This document shows positions 15,420-24,801 of a DNA stretch of 64,000 nt, piece after piece. The notes beneath the pieces were generated by a model. It did not search any database. It worked only from the letters and a program-made list of their open reading frames with translations, and was not told the DNA's origin. This DNA comes from Cytophagaceae bacterium (GTDB lineage Bacteria > Bacteroidota > Bacteroidia > Cytophagales > UBA9547), in the NCBI GenBank assembly GCA_027488865.1, contig JAIYAU010000030.1, forward strand, positions 1 through 64,000. The letters are read 5' to 3'. Each line of letters opens with the position of its first letter. Position 1 is the first letter of the stretch. Position numbers and translations under genes: made by a program.

Positions 15420-16727
15420 ATGAACAAGCTTAATATTACTCTGTTGTCTATATTGGTTTTAACCCTCTTTGTTATATTCTTGGTAGTCCCACTTATGTGT
15501 GACGACCTATTGAATTCTTACCAAGTAAATAAAATGGGGTATTTTGAATACATAAGTTACAATTATAATAATTGGACAGGTAGGCTGCAAAATTTATTGT
15601 TGTTGGGATTGGTTTTTTCCACTGAATTATTCGTTGTGACCAAATTTGTTATAATTTCCATTTTTATACTTGTTCCGGTACTTGTATTTCTTATTACACA
15701 TAAAAAACTGCCAAGTAATGCGCTTGATTTTTTACTAATTCTTTTTTGTCTAGCTTTTTTATGGTTTTGCACAAGTGCTTTGGATGAAAACATTTTCTGG
15801 ATTACCGGAGCAATTGTTTATCTAATACCAACTACCCTATTCTTACTTTTGGTATATTTATCAAATAGTGCATCAAAATCTATAATTTTTCGTTTTTCCA
15901 TATTTTTACTTTCAATTTTCACTTTTCTAGGACTAGAACAAATTACTATTTATGGTCTTATCTTTTTTGGCTTATATAGTCTTAGTGAATTTAAAATAAA
16001 GTCAATTGTTAATAATTACAATATAATCTTTTGCGGAGCATTGATTTCGACATTTATAATGGCTTTGAGTCCAGGAAATTATGTAAGGTTAAAATCCGAT
16101 GGACAGTTTTCCTCCTATCCTTTTAAAGATCGTGTTTTACAATTCCTAGATTATTTGGTCTCCTATTTCAATGCTCCCCACCTTGTATTTTTGGGAATGA
16201 TGGGAATTTTAGTTATCTTAAATTTTCAGAGTTTTAATTCTTCTATTTCATTAAAGCAACTAATTGCCAAATTTTTAGATTACAAATTTATTTTTTTTAA
16301 CATTATTTCAGTAGTCATCTGTGTCATTTTTATTGTTTCGATTAACGCAGTATACAACCGTACTCAACTTATTTTTTATATTGTCGAAATAATGTTGTTT
16401 TGTAAATATCTGGCAAATATTGATCCGAAGTATCCGAATCTCACCAACAAAAAGGTAAATATTTTTATCACGATGGTATTGATAATTTTTAGTTTAGACA
16501 TTCTATATTGTTTAAAATCAGCGTATTATTTTAATAGGTTTGAGAATTATCGACACTTAAATCGTATTAGTCTTCCTGACGGAACAGTTGAAATAAAAAA
16601 GCTTCCTCCAAAGTGTAGACTTCATAGAAATATTTATTCAAATGACATTACTGAGTACCCCGAAAACATTTACAACCTCTCCTATGCACACTATTTAAAG
16701 TTGGATAAAGGGATTTATGCAAAATAG
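15420..16727 (+). CDS. Multi-pass membrane protein, DUF6056-like (possible GT-C transferase)
   Basis: A 435-aa protein with about ten hydrophobic segments. After the first helix comes PLMCDDLLNSYQVNKMGYF followed by a YNNWTGRLQNL block. An acidic DD pair plus a W-x-GR in the first external loop is the pattern of DUF6056-type proteins, often predicted as GT-C sugar transferases that use polyprenyl-linked donors. The C-terminal about 50 residues are soluble. It is 20 bp downstream of the GT2 gene. The family call rests on the loop motif and topology only. Confidence 0.6.
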   Translation: MNKLNITLLSILVLTLFVIFLVVPLMCDDLLNSYQVNKMGYFEYISYNYNNWTGRLQNLLLLGLVFSTELFVVTKFVIISIFILVPVLVFLITHKKLPSNALDFLLILFCLAFLWFCTSALDENIFWITGAIVYLIPTTLFLLLVYLSNSASKSIIFRFSIFLLSIFTFLGLEQITIYGLIFFGLYSLSEFKIKSIVNNYNIIFCGALISTFIMALSPGNYVRLKSDGQFSSYPFKDRVLQFLDYLVSYFNAPHLVFLGMMGILVILNFQSFNSSISLKQLIAKFLDYKFIFFNIISVVICVIFIVSINAVYNRTQLIFYIVEIMLFCKYLANIDPKYPNLTNKKVNIFITMVLIIFSLDILYCLKSAYYFNRFENYRHLNRISLPDGTVEIKKLPPKCRLHRNIYSNDITEYPENIYNLSYAHYLKLDKGIYAK

Positions 16728-16806
16728 ACACCGAAACTATTTCAACTAGTCTCGATTTAAAGTTGATTATACTAAACCCCAATTGTTATTCGCAAAAATA
16801 TTTCTA

Positions 16807-18702
16807 ATGGATCAATTACTTGGCATTGCTTTTTTAAAACTTTTAATTTTCTATTTAATAATTGCGTGCTGGGGAGGTATTACGTTTTTTATATTTAAGT
16901 ATTTTTTTAAAATAAAACTAAACTCATTCTATAAGTTGAGCTTAGGTTTGTTTTTTACGTTACTAGTTATAATAATAGGTTACTCTTGCTATCATACCCA
17001 GTTTGTTACAAATAATATTTTCTTAATTCCACTGATCCTCCTATTTATTTATAAAAATAAAAACAATCAAGACGAAAGTGGTCAACTCAAATTGAACAGA
17101 TCTACAATTCTCATAATTTTTATACTACCCCTTTTTAGTTTTTTATTATTTGAACCAAGAAACTTTGGGATTAGCATTGATGATCGAGAAATCGTGTTAG
17201 ACAATTATTTTTATTCTTTGATTTCTAGGGGGCTTACTGATTTTGGGAATGAAAATTATTATCATAGCTACGCGGATTTTAACGAAAAATATTCTCATCC
17301 TTCTGGCTACCATTTTTTGGAATTATGGCTAAACAGCCTATTTACAAAAATTGTAGGTTATAATAATCACACCAATTTTTACAGCTTTACCTACCCCTCC
17401 ATCTTCTTTCTATTATCTATATGTCTTATTGCTATAGCTGAGGCAATTAACAATAAAAAAATTAATTATTGGATTTTGGTCCTAGTCCCTTTCTTGGATG
17501 GAAGACTGTTTAATGAAGCTGGTTTGCAATTTATGTTAGGAGGATACTTTCTAGGTTCTATTTTGACATCGCCACTAGAATTTAAATATTACTGGTTTTA
17601 CATAATTCTCATTTTTGCGTTGACAGATCAACTAAAGGGAAGAAATGTAAACTGCTTGATGTATTTCACAGCATTGCAACTGTTTAATAAACTTTACATA
17701 CCTATATCCGCTTGTTACATAATTTATTATTTTACAGAGAATTATATTTCCAAAAAGAAACCAGACTACTTAGTTTGTTGTATTTGTTTAGCAATTATTT
17801 TTACCAATGCTTACTTTGGAAGTCATTATAAGGTCGAAGTAAGTTCCATAAGGTTCTTCGACTATGATGGCAGCCTTGGTCTCATGAAAAGGATTAAATA
17901 TCCAATGCTTCTTTTAATCTTTTCTTTTACATCAATTGTTCTATATTTCTACCCAATCGCTAAAATATTTTTATCAAAAGACAAGATGGCTTTGCATATT
18001 TTATTCATATTATGTATTTCTTCTGTCTTTTATTCTCTATTATATTTTAATCCGGACAGTATACAACTGTACAATAGTGTACAGTACGGTTGCCTTTTTG
18101 TATTGATATATATAGCGGTTTATAAATATTGTTTTCTTAAGCCTAATTGGTTCTTTACGATTTTCTTAGTTTTTATTTGTTTCCTAAATGCCTTTTTGAC
18201 CTTTAAAGATTTGAAAATCCATCATAAGAAATCTTATTACTCTTTTTCAGATAAAGGGAAAAAGTTAGCTTCAAGCATCAAAAACGAAAGCAAGGTCGCG
18301 CTCTTTAAAAGCTATTTTGATTTAAAATTTCAGGATAATGAATTTAATCCCTTTTTTAAAACTCCTTTTATTGCTTTTGATTGTTTTGAAGTTCTTTTTG
18401 AATCAAATGCATACCCAGTAGCTATTTATGATTTTGAAGTATTAAAAAATAAAGGGCCTTACAAAAAGGAATATGAAAACATTATGAAATCAGGAGCTTT
18501 GTATGCTTTTACTAACAATAAAGCTCAAAATGTTACTATTGACAACTACGACGTTTATATTTTCGAGTTTCTTAAAAAAAATCAAATCAAATTTATTTTA
18601 ACCTCATCACCAACCGATCTACCCAAATATTTGCTTTTAAAATCAAAATCAATAATCACTGATAAGGGAGTCAATGCCAGTTTGGTTGAGATCCAATTAT
18701 GA
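16807..18702 (+). CDS. Large multi-pass membrane protein (possible GT-C transferase)
   Basis: I chose ATG 16807 (MDQLLGIAFLKLLIFYL); an in-frame TTG at 16783 would add eight residues. This gives 631 aa with roughly 12 hydrophobic segments. A large loop after the first few helices holds GISIDDREIVLDNYF, NEKYSHPSGYHFLELWLN and other acidic and aromatic residues, consistent with a GT-C type active-site loop (D-D pair). A C-terminal soluble part of about 150 residues follows. I cannot name a family. It may be the polymerase or a transferase of the island's glycan, which otherwise has no visible Wzx or Wzy. Confidence 0.55.
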   Translation: MDQLLGIAFLKLLIFYLIIACWGGITFFIFKYFFKIKLNSFYKLSLGLFFTLLVIIIGYSCYHTQFVTNNIFLIPLILLFIYKNKNNQDESGQLKLNRSTILIIFILPLFSFLLFEPRNFGISIDDREIVLDNYFYSLISRGLTDFGNENYYHSYADFNEKYSHPSGYHFLELWLNSLFTKIVGYNNHTNFYSFTYPSIFFLLSICLIAIAEAINNKKINYWILVLVPFLDGRLFNEAGLQFMLGGYFLGSILTSPLEFKYYWFYIILIFALTDQLKGRNVNCLMYFTALQLFNKLYIPISACYIIYYFTENYISKKKPDYLVCCICLAIIFTNAYFGSHYKVEVSSIRFFDYDGSLGLMKRIKYPMLLLIFSFTSIVLYFYPIAKIFLSKDKMALHILFILCISSVFYSLLYFNPDSIQLYNSVQYGCLFVLIYIAVYKYCFLKPNWFFTIFLVFICFLNAFLTFKDLKIHHKKSYYSFSDKGKKLASSIKNESKVALFKSYFDLKFQDNEFNPFFKTPFIAFDCFEVLFESNAYPVAIYDFEVLKNKGPYKKEYENIMKSGALYAFTNNKAQNVTIDNYDVYIFEFLKKNQIKFILTSSPTDLPKYLLLKSKSIITDKGVNASLVEIQL

Positions 18703-19450
18703 TTTTTTGAAAGCTAGAAATGCAGGAGTCTCTCAAGAGTGTTACTATGATACATTCAAACCAGAAAACGCAGTTGTTTATTTATGTAGAACTGGAATTC
18801 ATTTCTTTCCGGTAAACAATGTTGTAATATGATATTTCCAATATCTTAGAACTGATATTATCAACGTTTGACACAGAATTATAATGGGAGATTTTGTACT
18901 GATTAATCTTGAAACCATTCTTAGTAACATAGTATTTTCTTATATACGTCTCAATAGAGAGAACTTCGCTTGCAAATCTATCCTGCTTATTCTTTTCAGG
19001 TTTGGGTTTATACCCAATAAAATTGTTATTTTATCAATAGCTTTTTTTATGTTGCCTATTTGATGTTGACAGTCCAACGAGCCAGCATACAGAAGCGTAA
19101 ATACATCATTTGTTTTTCCCGAATTTATAAACGAACTGATGGGAAATTCATGTCTAATGCAGCTAATTTTCCTACCAATTGCTAGTCCATCTTTTTCTGC
19201 CCATTCAAGGGAAACATGAACTATTCTTTTCTAAAATGAATTTTTCTTTCTCCTAAGAACTATAAACAAAGTGTTACAAAAAAACTTTATTTGCATAGAG
19301 TCCTATGAGGCCTACTTTAAGTTACCAAAACAATACTAAAATTGTCTATTATAAAAAATTAGAATCAAATATATCAAGAACATATTTTAATCTGTAAAGT
19401 TTCAATTAACGACTTTGTAAAAAAATGTTCTATATTTAATTTATTACCAC
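18703..19450. other. Right border of the sugar island, decayed sequence
   Basis: No intact gene between the membrane protein and the ftsZ terminator. The region includes the frameshifted remnant at 18782-19236; the rest (18703-18781 and 19237-19450) shows no recognisable features. Confidence 0.5.
18782..19236 (-). pseudogene. Frameshifted gene remnant, family not recognised
   Basis: Two minus-strand frames join into one protein-like sequence. The first reads VHVSLEWAEKDGLAIGRKIS, HEFPISSFINSGKTNDVFTL and LYAGSLDCQHQIGNIKKAI. Around 18955 the frame shifts and continues as IETYIRKYYVTKNGFKINQY to NIVYRKEMNSSST and a TAA at 18782-18784. The 5' end also has stops in all frames and no start codon. 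Composition is clearly coding-like, unlike the flanks. I do not recognise the family. It is a decayed passenger at the island's right end. Confidence 0.6.
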
Positions 19451-19513
19451 ACAAAAAAATTCCCCAGCCTTAATAAGACTGAGGAATTCATAATTAGAAT
19501 GCTTATGTTTTAA
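19451..19513. repeat. 63-bp direct repeat, right copy (at ftsZ)
   Basis: Identical to 11382-11444. This copy lies 5 bp from the ftsZ stop codon, so it is the original location. The two copies bracket about 8 kb of sugar genes. Confidence 0.9.
19453..19486 (-). terminator. Intrinsic terminator of the dcw cluster after ftsZ
   Basis: On the minus strand a 12-bp hairpin (stem from TTCCTCAGTCTT with AAGGCTGGGGAA, two G-U wobbles) is followed by seven T. It lies 33 nt after the ftsZ stop. Confidence 0.8.
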
Positions 19514-19518
19514 CGTGC

Positions 19519-21039
19519 TTAATCTACATTGTCATGTAGAAATTTATTGTTTCCAAGTATTTCGTTGTCGTCATTCAAATTAAAACGTGAAATACTGCGT
19601 TCAGATGAATGTGGTGTATCTTGAAGATTCACATTTTTACGTAAATACGCAGGGGTATTCATGCGATCCTTCAATTCCTCAGGCTTCATGCTACTCCATT
19701 GGGTGTTTACATTAAATTTATTGCTCAATTCTTTCAGCTTGGCAATTCTATTTTTGTTTTGCTCCTCCAGTTTTCGAGCCCTGTTCTCATTCAATAGTTC
19801 TTCTTCAAACAAGGTAGGTTGTTTTACTTCCTCCTTTTTGTCTTTAATAATGTATTGACTATCCAATTGCATCAAAAACTGCTCATTTTCGCGTTCTTTT
19901 TGTTTTTCGCGCAAAACTGGATCTTGAATTTCGTGATTGTAAGCCGCTACTATTGGGTCTGTAATAATAGGATTATTTACAATTTGAATGTTGGTGTCTT
20001 CGATAATCTGTTTTTTCTTGTTCGAATCAAGATCATAGACTGTTTTGGTAAAATACTGTGCGTTTCGTTCTTCAAAACCGGTAGCAATTACTGTCACTTT
20101 TACTTGATCACGAAGTAGTGGGTCTAGCACTTGGCCAAATTTCATTTCTGCTTCGTAGTCAGCCTTTTCGTACATAAATCCGGTAATTTGATCCATTTCG
20201 TCCATGGTTAGCTCTGGACTGTCACCATAAGAAACAGAGATTAGAATGTTTTTAGCTCCACTTACATCCGTATTATTAAGCAATGGTGAAGTAAGCGCAT
20301 CTTCTACTGCACGAATGGCTCTGTTAGCCCCTGATGCCGTGCCAGAACCCATTACAGCAGCTCCTGATTCTTTTAAAACGGTTCGAACGTCGTTAAAATC
20401 TACATTCACTTCGCCTGTAACCGTTATAATTTCTGCAATGCTTTTGGCAGCATTGGTTAAAATATTGTCTGCTTGAGCAAATGCCTCACGGATGGACAGG
20501 TTTCCGTAAATTTCCCTTAGTTTGTCATTAAGAATAACCAATACGGTGTCACAATATTGTTTCATCTCGCTAATTCCTTGATCAGCTTTCATTCTCTTTT
20601 TGGGCCCTTCAAATGCAAATGGAGCAGTAACGATACCTACTGTCAGGATATCAAGCTCTCTTGCAATTTTAGCAATAATAGGTGCCGCACCAGTGCCAGT
20701 TCCACCGCCCATACCTGCTGTAATAAACACCATTTTGGTATCAGTGCTTAGTAAATTTCGGATGTCTTCCTTGCTTTCCAATGCAGAGTTTTTTCCTACT
20801 TCTGGAATAGAGCCCGCACCTAGCCCTTCAGTCAAATTGGCCCCAATTTGTACTTTGTTGGGCACAGGGCTGCTCTTTAATGACTGGGCATCAGTGTTGC
20901 AAATAAAAAACTCTACGTCTTTTATTCCTTTGTTATACATATAGTTAACGGCATTGCTGCCTCCACCACCCACACCAATCACCTTTATGATTGATTTTTG
21001 GGTTTGTGGTAGTTCAAATTTGTAAGATACATTTAACAT
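19519..21039 (-). CDS. ftsZ: Cell division GTPase FtsZ
   Basis: The tubulin-like GTPase that forms the Z ring. From ATG 21039 it has 506 residues; a GTG two codons earlier is the alternative. GTP-binding signature GGGTGTG is at 111-117, with IGVGGGGSNAV at 21-31 and the synergy-loop region (NVDFNDV) near 215. The globular core ends near 330. A long charged linker (about 350-480) follows, as in other Bacteroidota, which have FtsZ longer than the 380-400 aa norm. The C-terminus ends in FLHDNVD; the conserved tail motif that binds FtsA may be the RKNVNLQDTPHSSERSISRF stretch. It is last in the dcw cluster and is followed by a strong terminator. Confidence 0.98.
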   Translation of the reverse strand: MLNVSYKFELPQTQKSIIKVIGVGGGGSNAVNYMYNKGIKDVEFFICNTDAQSLKSSPVPNKVQIGANLTEGLGAGSIPEVGKNSALESKEDIRNLLSTDTKMVFITAGMGGGTGTGAAPIIAKIARELDILTVGIVTAPFAFEGPKKRMKADQGISEMKQYCDTVLVILNDKLREIYGNLSIREAFAQADNILTNAAKSIAEIITVTGEVNVDFNDVRTVLKESGAAVMGSGTASGANRAIRAVEDALTSPLLNNTDVSGAKNILISVSYGDSPELTMDEMDQITGFMYEKADYEAEMKFGQVLDPLLRDQVKVTVIATGFEERNAQYFTKTVYDLDSNKKKQIIEDTNIQIVNNPIITDPIVAAYNHEIQDPVLREKQKERENEQFLMQLDSQYIIKDKKEEVKQPTLFEEELLNENRARKLEEQNKNRIAKLKELSNKFNVNTQWSSMKPEELKDRMNTPAYLRKNVNLQDTPHSSERSISRFNLNDDNEILGNNKFLHDNVD

Positions 21040-21097
21040 AAGCACGAAATTTATTTATATGAGTAATTAGATTATTTATCAATCAAATTTTTGGCTT

Positions 21098-22435
21098 TTA
21101 TTGATAATTAGTTTTGTCATCAAAATCATCAATTAACAATCCTTTGGTTCTTTCTAGCAAGGTTTTGAACAAATCTTTCCCAGGCAATTGCAGATCCTTT
21201 TTGGAAATTGTTTTAGTTGATAGATTTTTTGGAATTGTGCCATTTACCGTCGTTTTTTCATTGTAACGATTTTCTCGTTCGTCGACCGCTTGAAATCCAG
21301 CTAGCACCAACCCTACAGCAGTGGCGTACATTGGACTTTTTACAGCCTCAATTTTACTTTTTCCTAAATGTTCATTGGGATAACCAATTCTGGTGTCCAT
21401 ACCAGTGATGTATTCAAAGAGTTGCTTTAAATATTTAAGTTGAGACCCTCCTCCAGTAATTACTATACCGCCAGCAAGCTTTTTTTGGTAATTACTATAA
21501 TTAATTTCTGCCAAAACCAACTCAACAATCTCTTCCATTCTTGCTTGAATGATATTAGCTAGGTTTTTGATAGAAATTTCTTTCGGCTCTCTATTGCGAA
21601 GTCCTGGAATGGAGATGATTTCATTTTGATTGGCTTCAGCAGCTATGGCATGGCCAAACTTTACTTTCAGGAGTTCAGCTTGTTGCCCCATCACTTGTAA
21701 TCCTTCTTTAATATCTTGGGTAATAATGTTGCCTCCAAAAGGTATCACAGCAGTATGACGAATGATGCCATCATGAAAAATAGCCACATCTGTTGTACCG
21801 CCCCCAATATCAACCAAGACCACACCAGCTTCTTTCTCTTCTTCACTTAGAACAGCCATGCTTGAGGCAATTGGCTCAAGAATAAGATTGTCCGTTTCAA
21901 GACTTGCTCTTTTTACACACTTGTTAATATTGTTAATGGCCGAGGTGTGTGCCGTAATTATGTGAAAATCAGCTTCTATTCGTACACCAGACATTCCTAC
22001 CGGGTCTTTAATGCCATCTTCGTAGTCAACCGTGTAGTCTTGAGGCATAACATGAATTATTTCATTGCCTGGTTGCACCACAATTTTAAACATGTCTTGC
22101 ATCAATCGGTTGATGTCATTCACACTTATTTCATCGTCAGCGCCATTTCGGGTAATACTTCCATGGTGTTTCATGCTACGAATGTGTTGCCCAGCAATAC
22201 CCACATTAACCACAGCAATATCAATTCCAGCATTTTCACTGGCTTCTTTTATGGCCTTAGCAATAGCATCCACTGTTTTTTCAATGTTTACTACTACACC
22301 ACGTGTAACCCCTTCAGATACAGCCTTGCCCATTCCTAAAATCTCCAATTTTCCAAATTGGTTTTTTATTCCTACCAAGGCACAGATTTTGGTAGTTCCA
22401 ATGTCGAGTCCTACTACTATTTTATTTGTTTCCAT
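21098..22435 (-). CDS. ftsA: Cell division protein FtsA
   Basis: An actin-like ATPase of 445 aa that tethers FtsZ to the membrane. The N-terminal phosphate-1 motif VGLDIGTTKICALVG (about 8-22), the phosphate-2 motif VVLVDIGGGTTDVAIF (about 205-220), and the adenosine motif GGIVITGGGSQLKYL (about 325) are all present, with the FtsA-specific SHS2 (1C) domain between. The C-terminal end (KDLFKTLLERTKGLLIDDF) is amphipathic and likely the membrane-targeting helix. Its ATG overlaps the ftsQ stop by one base, so the two are translationally coupled. Confidence 0.96.
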   Translation of the reverse strand: METNKIVVGLDIGTTKICALVGIKNQFGKLEILGMGKAVSEGVTRGVVVNIEKTVDAIAKAIKEASENAGIDIAVVNVGIAGQHIRSMKHHGSITRNGADDEISVNDINRLMQDMFKIVVQPGNEIIHVMPQDYTVDYEDGIKDPVGMSGVRIEADFHIITAHTSAINNINKCVKRASLETDNLILEPIASSMAVLSEEEKEAGVVLVDIGGGTTDVAIFHDGIIRHTAVIPFGGNIITQDIKEGLQVMGQQAELLKVKFGHAIAAEANQNEIISIPGLRNREPKEISIKNLANIIQARMEEIVELVLAEINYSNYQKKLAGGIVITGGGSQLKYLKQLFEYITGMDTRIGYPNEHLGKSKIEAVKSPMYATAVGLVLAGFQAVDERENRYNEKTTVNGTIPKNLSTKTISKKDLQLPGKDLFKTLLERTKGLLIDDFDDKTNYQ

Positions 22436-23205
22436 TATTCTGTTATTATCTGATTGTCATATTTTAAACACACTCTTTCGTACCTATTCCAGCCCTTAAC
22501 TGGTACTATCTTGGTATAAAATAATTTAAGTTTGTCAAACTTGTCTGTTGGGTGATCAGGAAAGCCCATTTCAAAAATCTGCTTACCTATTTGCGGGTAG
22601 ATGGTCATTTCACCTTTGCCATTAATGTCTATTTCAGCCACAAGCGCTTTTAAGAATTTATCTTTATCTAATAACTGCAACACAGTAAAATATGGAGCAG
22701 TGGTATTGTCATTGGCAAAATCCTCAATCAAAAGTTTACCTGTGTGTATGCCGGTAATCACAGGAACACGGGCGGTAAACTGGTCAGACATTGGCAAAAT
22801 GGTGCCTTTATCACTAATATAAAAGTCTGAATCTTTGTGAATGACCCTTGCAATTGGCCTACACTGTTTTACATCAGCATATATTACCCCTTTTAAATCT
22901 TTATAAACTTGCACTTCATGCGCGAAGGTGTTTCGCTTAATTCTTTGCTCTAGTTCTTTCAAATTAATCTTAACTAGCTCTATTCCTTCTAGTTCTTCTT
23001 TGCCATGATTGCTCATTAAACTATGAACCTCCTTTTCATCTATGAAATAGATATCATCTTGGGTGTCAATGTTTATAACCACCGTCTGTACCAATTTTGT
23101 GGCTTGCTGAGTTATTGTAAATAGGATGGCCGCAACAAGCACTCCCAAAACAATAATGGCAATCACTCCTAGTTTTAAGTTTATTTTTGGTATTTTAAAT
23201 TTCAA
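22435..23205 (-). CDS. ftsQ: Cell division protein FtsQ
   Basis: A 256-aa bitopic division protein: a short cytosolic N-terminus (KFKIPKINLK), one transmembrane helix (about 12-33), then a periplasmic POTRA/beta region with IYADVKQCRPIARV and ISDKGTILPMSD, typical of Bacteroidota FtsQ. It connects early and late divisome proteins. The start must be TTG: two stops lie in frame upstream, and TTGA overlaps the murC stop by 4 nt. Confidence 0.9.
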   Translation of the reverse strand: MKFKIPKINLKLGVIAIIVLGVLVAAILFTITQQATKLVQTVVINIDTQDDIYFIDEKEVHSLMSNHGKEELEGIELVKINLKELEQRIKRNTFAHEVQVYKDLKGVIYADVKQCRPIARVIHKDSDFYISDKGTILPMSDQFTARVPVITGIHTGKLLIEDFANDNTTAPYFTVLQLLDKDKFLKALVAEIDINGKGEMTIYPQIGKQIFEMGFPDHPTDKFDKLKLFYTKIVPVKGWNRYERVCLKYDNQIITE

Positions 23206-24584
23206 TTTGATTTATCATTTAAATTAACCCTTAATATATTTTCTTTGATAGGTTCTATCATTCTATCAATATCACCTGCGCCAGCAGTAATAAACACATC
23301 AGTATCTGGTCTAATCGCCATTTCAGCCAAATCCTCCTTTTTACAAATCTTTTTATTTGGGTTTTTCATTAGCTTTAAAAGCATTTCTGAAGTTACCCCT
23401 GCTATTGGAAGTTCTCTTGCAGGATAGATGTCAAGTAGTAACACCTCGTCGGCAAGGTCAAGGCTTTGGGCAAATGCTAAGGCAAAATCCCTCGTGCGCG
23501 TAAAAAGGTGCGGTTGAAAAGCAATAGTTACTTTTTTGTTTGCAAACAAAGCTTTTGCCGAGGTTAATAATGCAGCCAACTCTTCAGGATGATGTGCATA
23601 ATCATCGATATAAATAATTGACCCTTCGGCTACTATATATTCAAATCTTCTTTTTACGCCTCTAAATTGCTCAAGCCCAGCTTTTAAGCTATTTGGTTGA
23701 ACGCCATATTCTATTGCTGCTGCAAGAGCGGCTGTGGCGTTTTCAACATTATGAAAACCTGGTATGGCCAGCTTAATATCCGCCAAGGAAATACCATTTT
23801 TGCCCTTAAAGTCAAAAACAAACATTCCGTCGGCAATTCGAATGTTTGTTGCATAATAATCAGCCTCTGATTTAATGGAATAAGAAACTATTTTATCAGA
23901 AGGCTTAAGTGCTTCAATAATCTCTTTCTTTACGATTACCGTAGTAGTTACTTGGGCAATAAAATCATTAAATGATTGTTTTACAGCGTTATGGTCACCA
24001 TAGATATCCAAATGATCTGCATCGATAGAAGTTACTATGGCAATTTTTGGATAAAGTGTTAAGAAAGAACGATCATATTCATCCGCCTCTACTACTACAG
24101 GGTCATTAGGGCCTCCAATTAACATGTTTGTGCCAAAGTTGGCAGAAATTCCGCCCATAAAAGCAGTACAATTGACCTCAGCATGGCGTAATAACTGCGT
24201 CACCATGGTCGTGGTGGTAGTTTTACCATGAGTGCCAGCTACGCCAATGGTTGGATAATTTTGTGTAATCAACCCTAACACCTGCGCTCTTTTGAGCATG
24301 TTATAATTGTGACCTTCAAAATATTGAACCTCTATATTATCCTTAGGCACGGCTGGTGTATATATAACCAAAGTTTCCTCTTTTTTATAAAATATGGTTG
24401 GAATACGCCCCACTTTGTCATCATAATGCACATCTATTCCCTCTGCAACCAACTGGTCGGTTAGCGTGGAACGGGTTTTGTCATAACCACCTACATGATA
24501 CCCTTGCACCTTAAACCAACGTGCTAAGGCCGACATGCCAATGCCTCCAATTCCCAAGAAATAAATGTTTTTATACTGTTTCAT
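23202..24584 (-). CDS. murC: UDP-N-acetylmuramate--L-alanine ligase
   Basis: A 460-aa Mur ligase that adds L-Ala to UDP-MurNAc in the cytosol. It opens with the Rossmann motif FLGIGGIGMSALARW, has the ATP-binding GVAGTHGKTTTTTMV (about 113-127), the metal/ATP site VVEADEYDRSFL, and IDDYAHHPEELAALL in the C-terminal domain. Motifs and length fit MurC rather than MurD or MurE. Confidence 0.97.
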   Translation of the reverse strand: MKQYKNIYFLGIGGIGMSALARWFKVQGYHVGGYDKTRSTLTDQLVAEGIDVHYDDKVGRIPTIFYKKEETLVIYTPAVPKDNIEVQYFEGHNYNMLKRAQVLGLITQNYPTIGVAGTHGKTTTTTMVTQLLRHAEVNCTAFMGGISANFGTNMLIGGPNDPVVVEADEYDRSFLTLYPKIAIVTSIDADHLDIYGDHNAVKQSFNDFIAQVTTTVIVKKEIIEALKPSDKIVSYSIKSEADYYATNIRIADGMFVFDFKGKNGISLADIKLAIPGFHNVENATAALAAAIEYGVQPNSLKAGLEQFRGVKRRFEYIVAEGSIIYIDDYAHHPEELAALLTSAKALFANKKVTIAFQPHLFTRTRDFALAFAQSLDLADEVLLLDIYPARELPIAGVTSEMLLKLMKNPNKKICKKEDLAEMAIRPDTDVFITAGAGDIDRMIEPIKENILRVNLNDKSN

Positions 24585-24624
24585 GTTTGTTTAACTATTG
24601 AAAGTTAATTTGTCAATTATTTAA

Positions 24625-24765
24625 TCAATCCGTCTTTTTCTTCAATCCTTGATTAAGAAACAAATGCTTTGAACAAATCTTAGAGGCACTTGCTTGCTTA
24701 GTTTCTTGCGACTGTTTTACTGGAAAACTTGCCACTACATTGGCTAATTTTACTCCTGTTTTCAT
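24625..24765 (-). CDS. Small ORF of 46 codons between murG and murC
   Basis: The minus-strand ATG at 24765 opens 46 codons (MKTGVKLANVVASFPVKQ, then a Lys/Ser-rich part, ending LNQGLKKKTD) to a TGA at 24625. It fills most of the 217-bp murG-murC gap in an otherwise tightly packed cluster. I do not recognise it. It has one cysteine and no membrane segment. It could be a real small protein, a leader peptide, or chance; A+T-rich spacing DNA would often contain more stops. Confidence 0.4.
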   Translation of the reverse strand: MKTGVKLANVVASFPVKQSQETKQASASKICSKHLFLNQGLKKKTD

Positions 24766-24801
24766 TTTTTAATAATTAGTTAAAACTCTATTAACAAAAT
24801 A

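Noticed and set aside
11382-19513. The 63-bp repeats as att sites of an integrative element
   Set aside because: No integrase, excisionase or mobilisation gene lies between them, so I report a duplication at an insertion border but not an integrative element.
19819-20944. Several plus-strand ORFs of 64-114 aa opposite ftsZ
   Set aside because: They are antisense shadows of the ftsZ reading frame.
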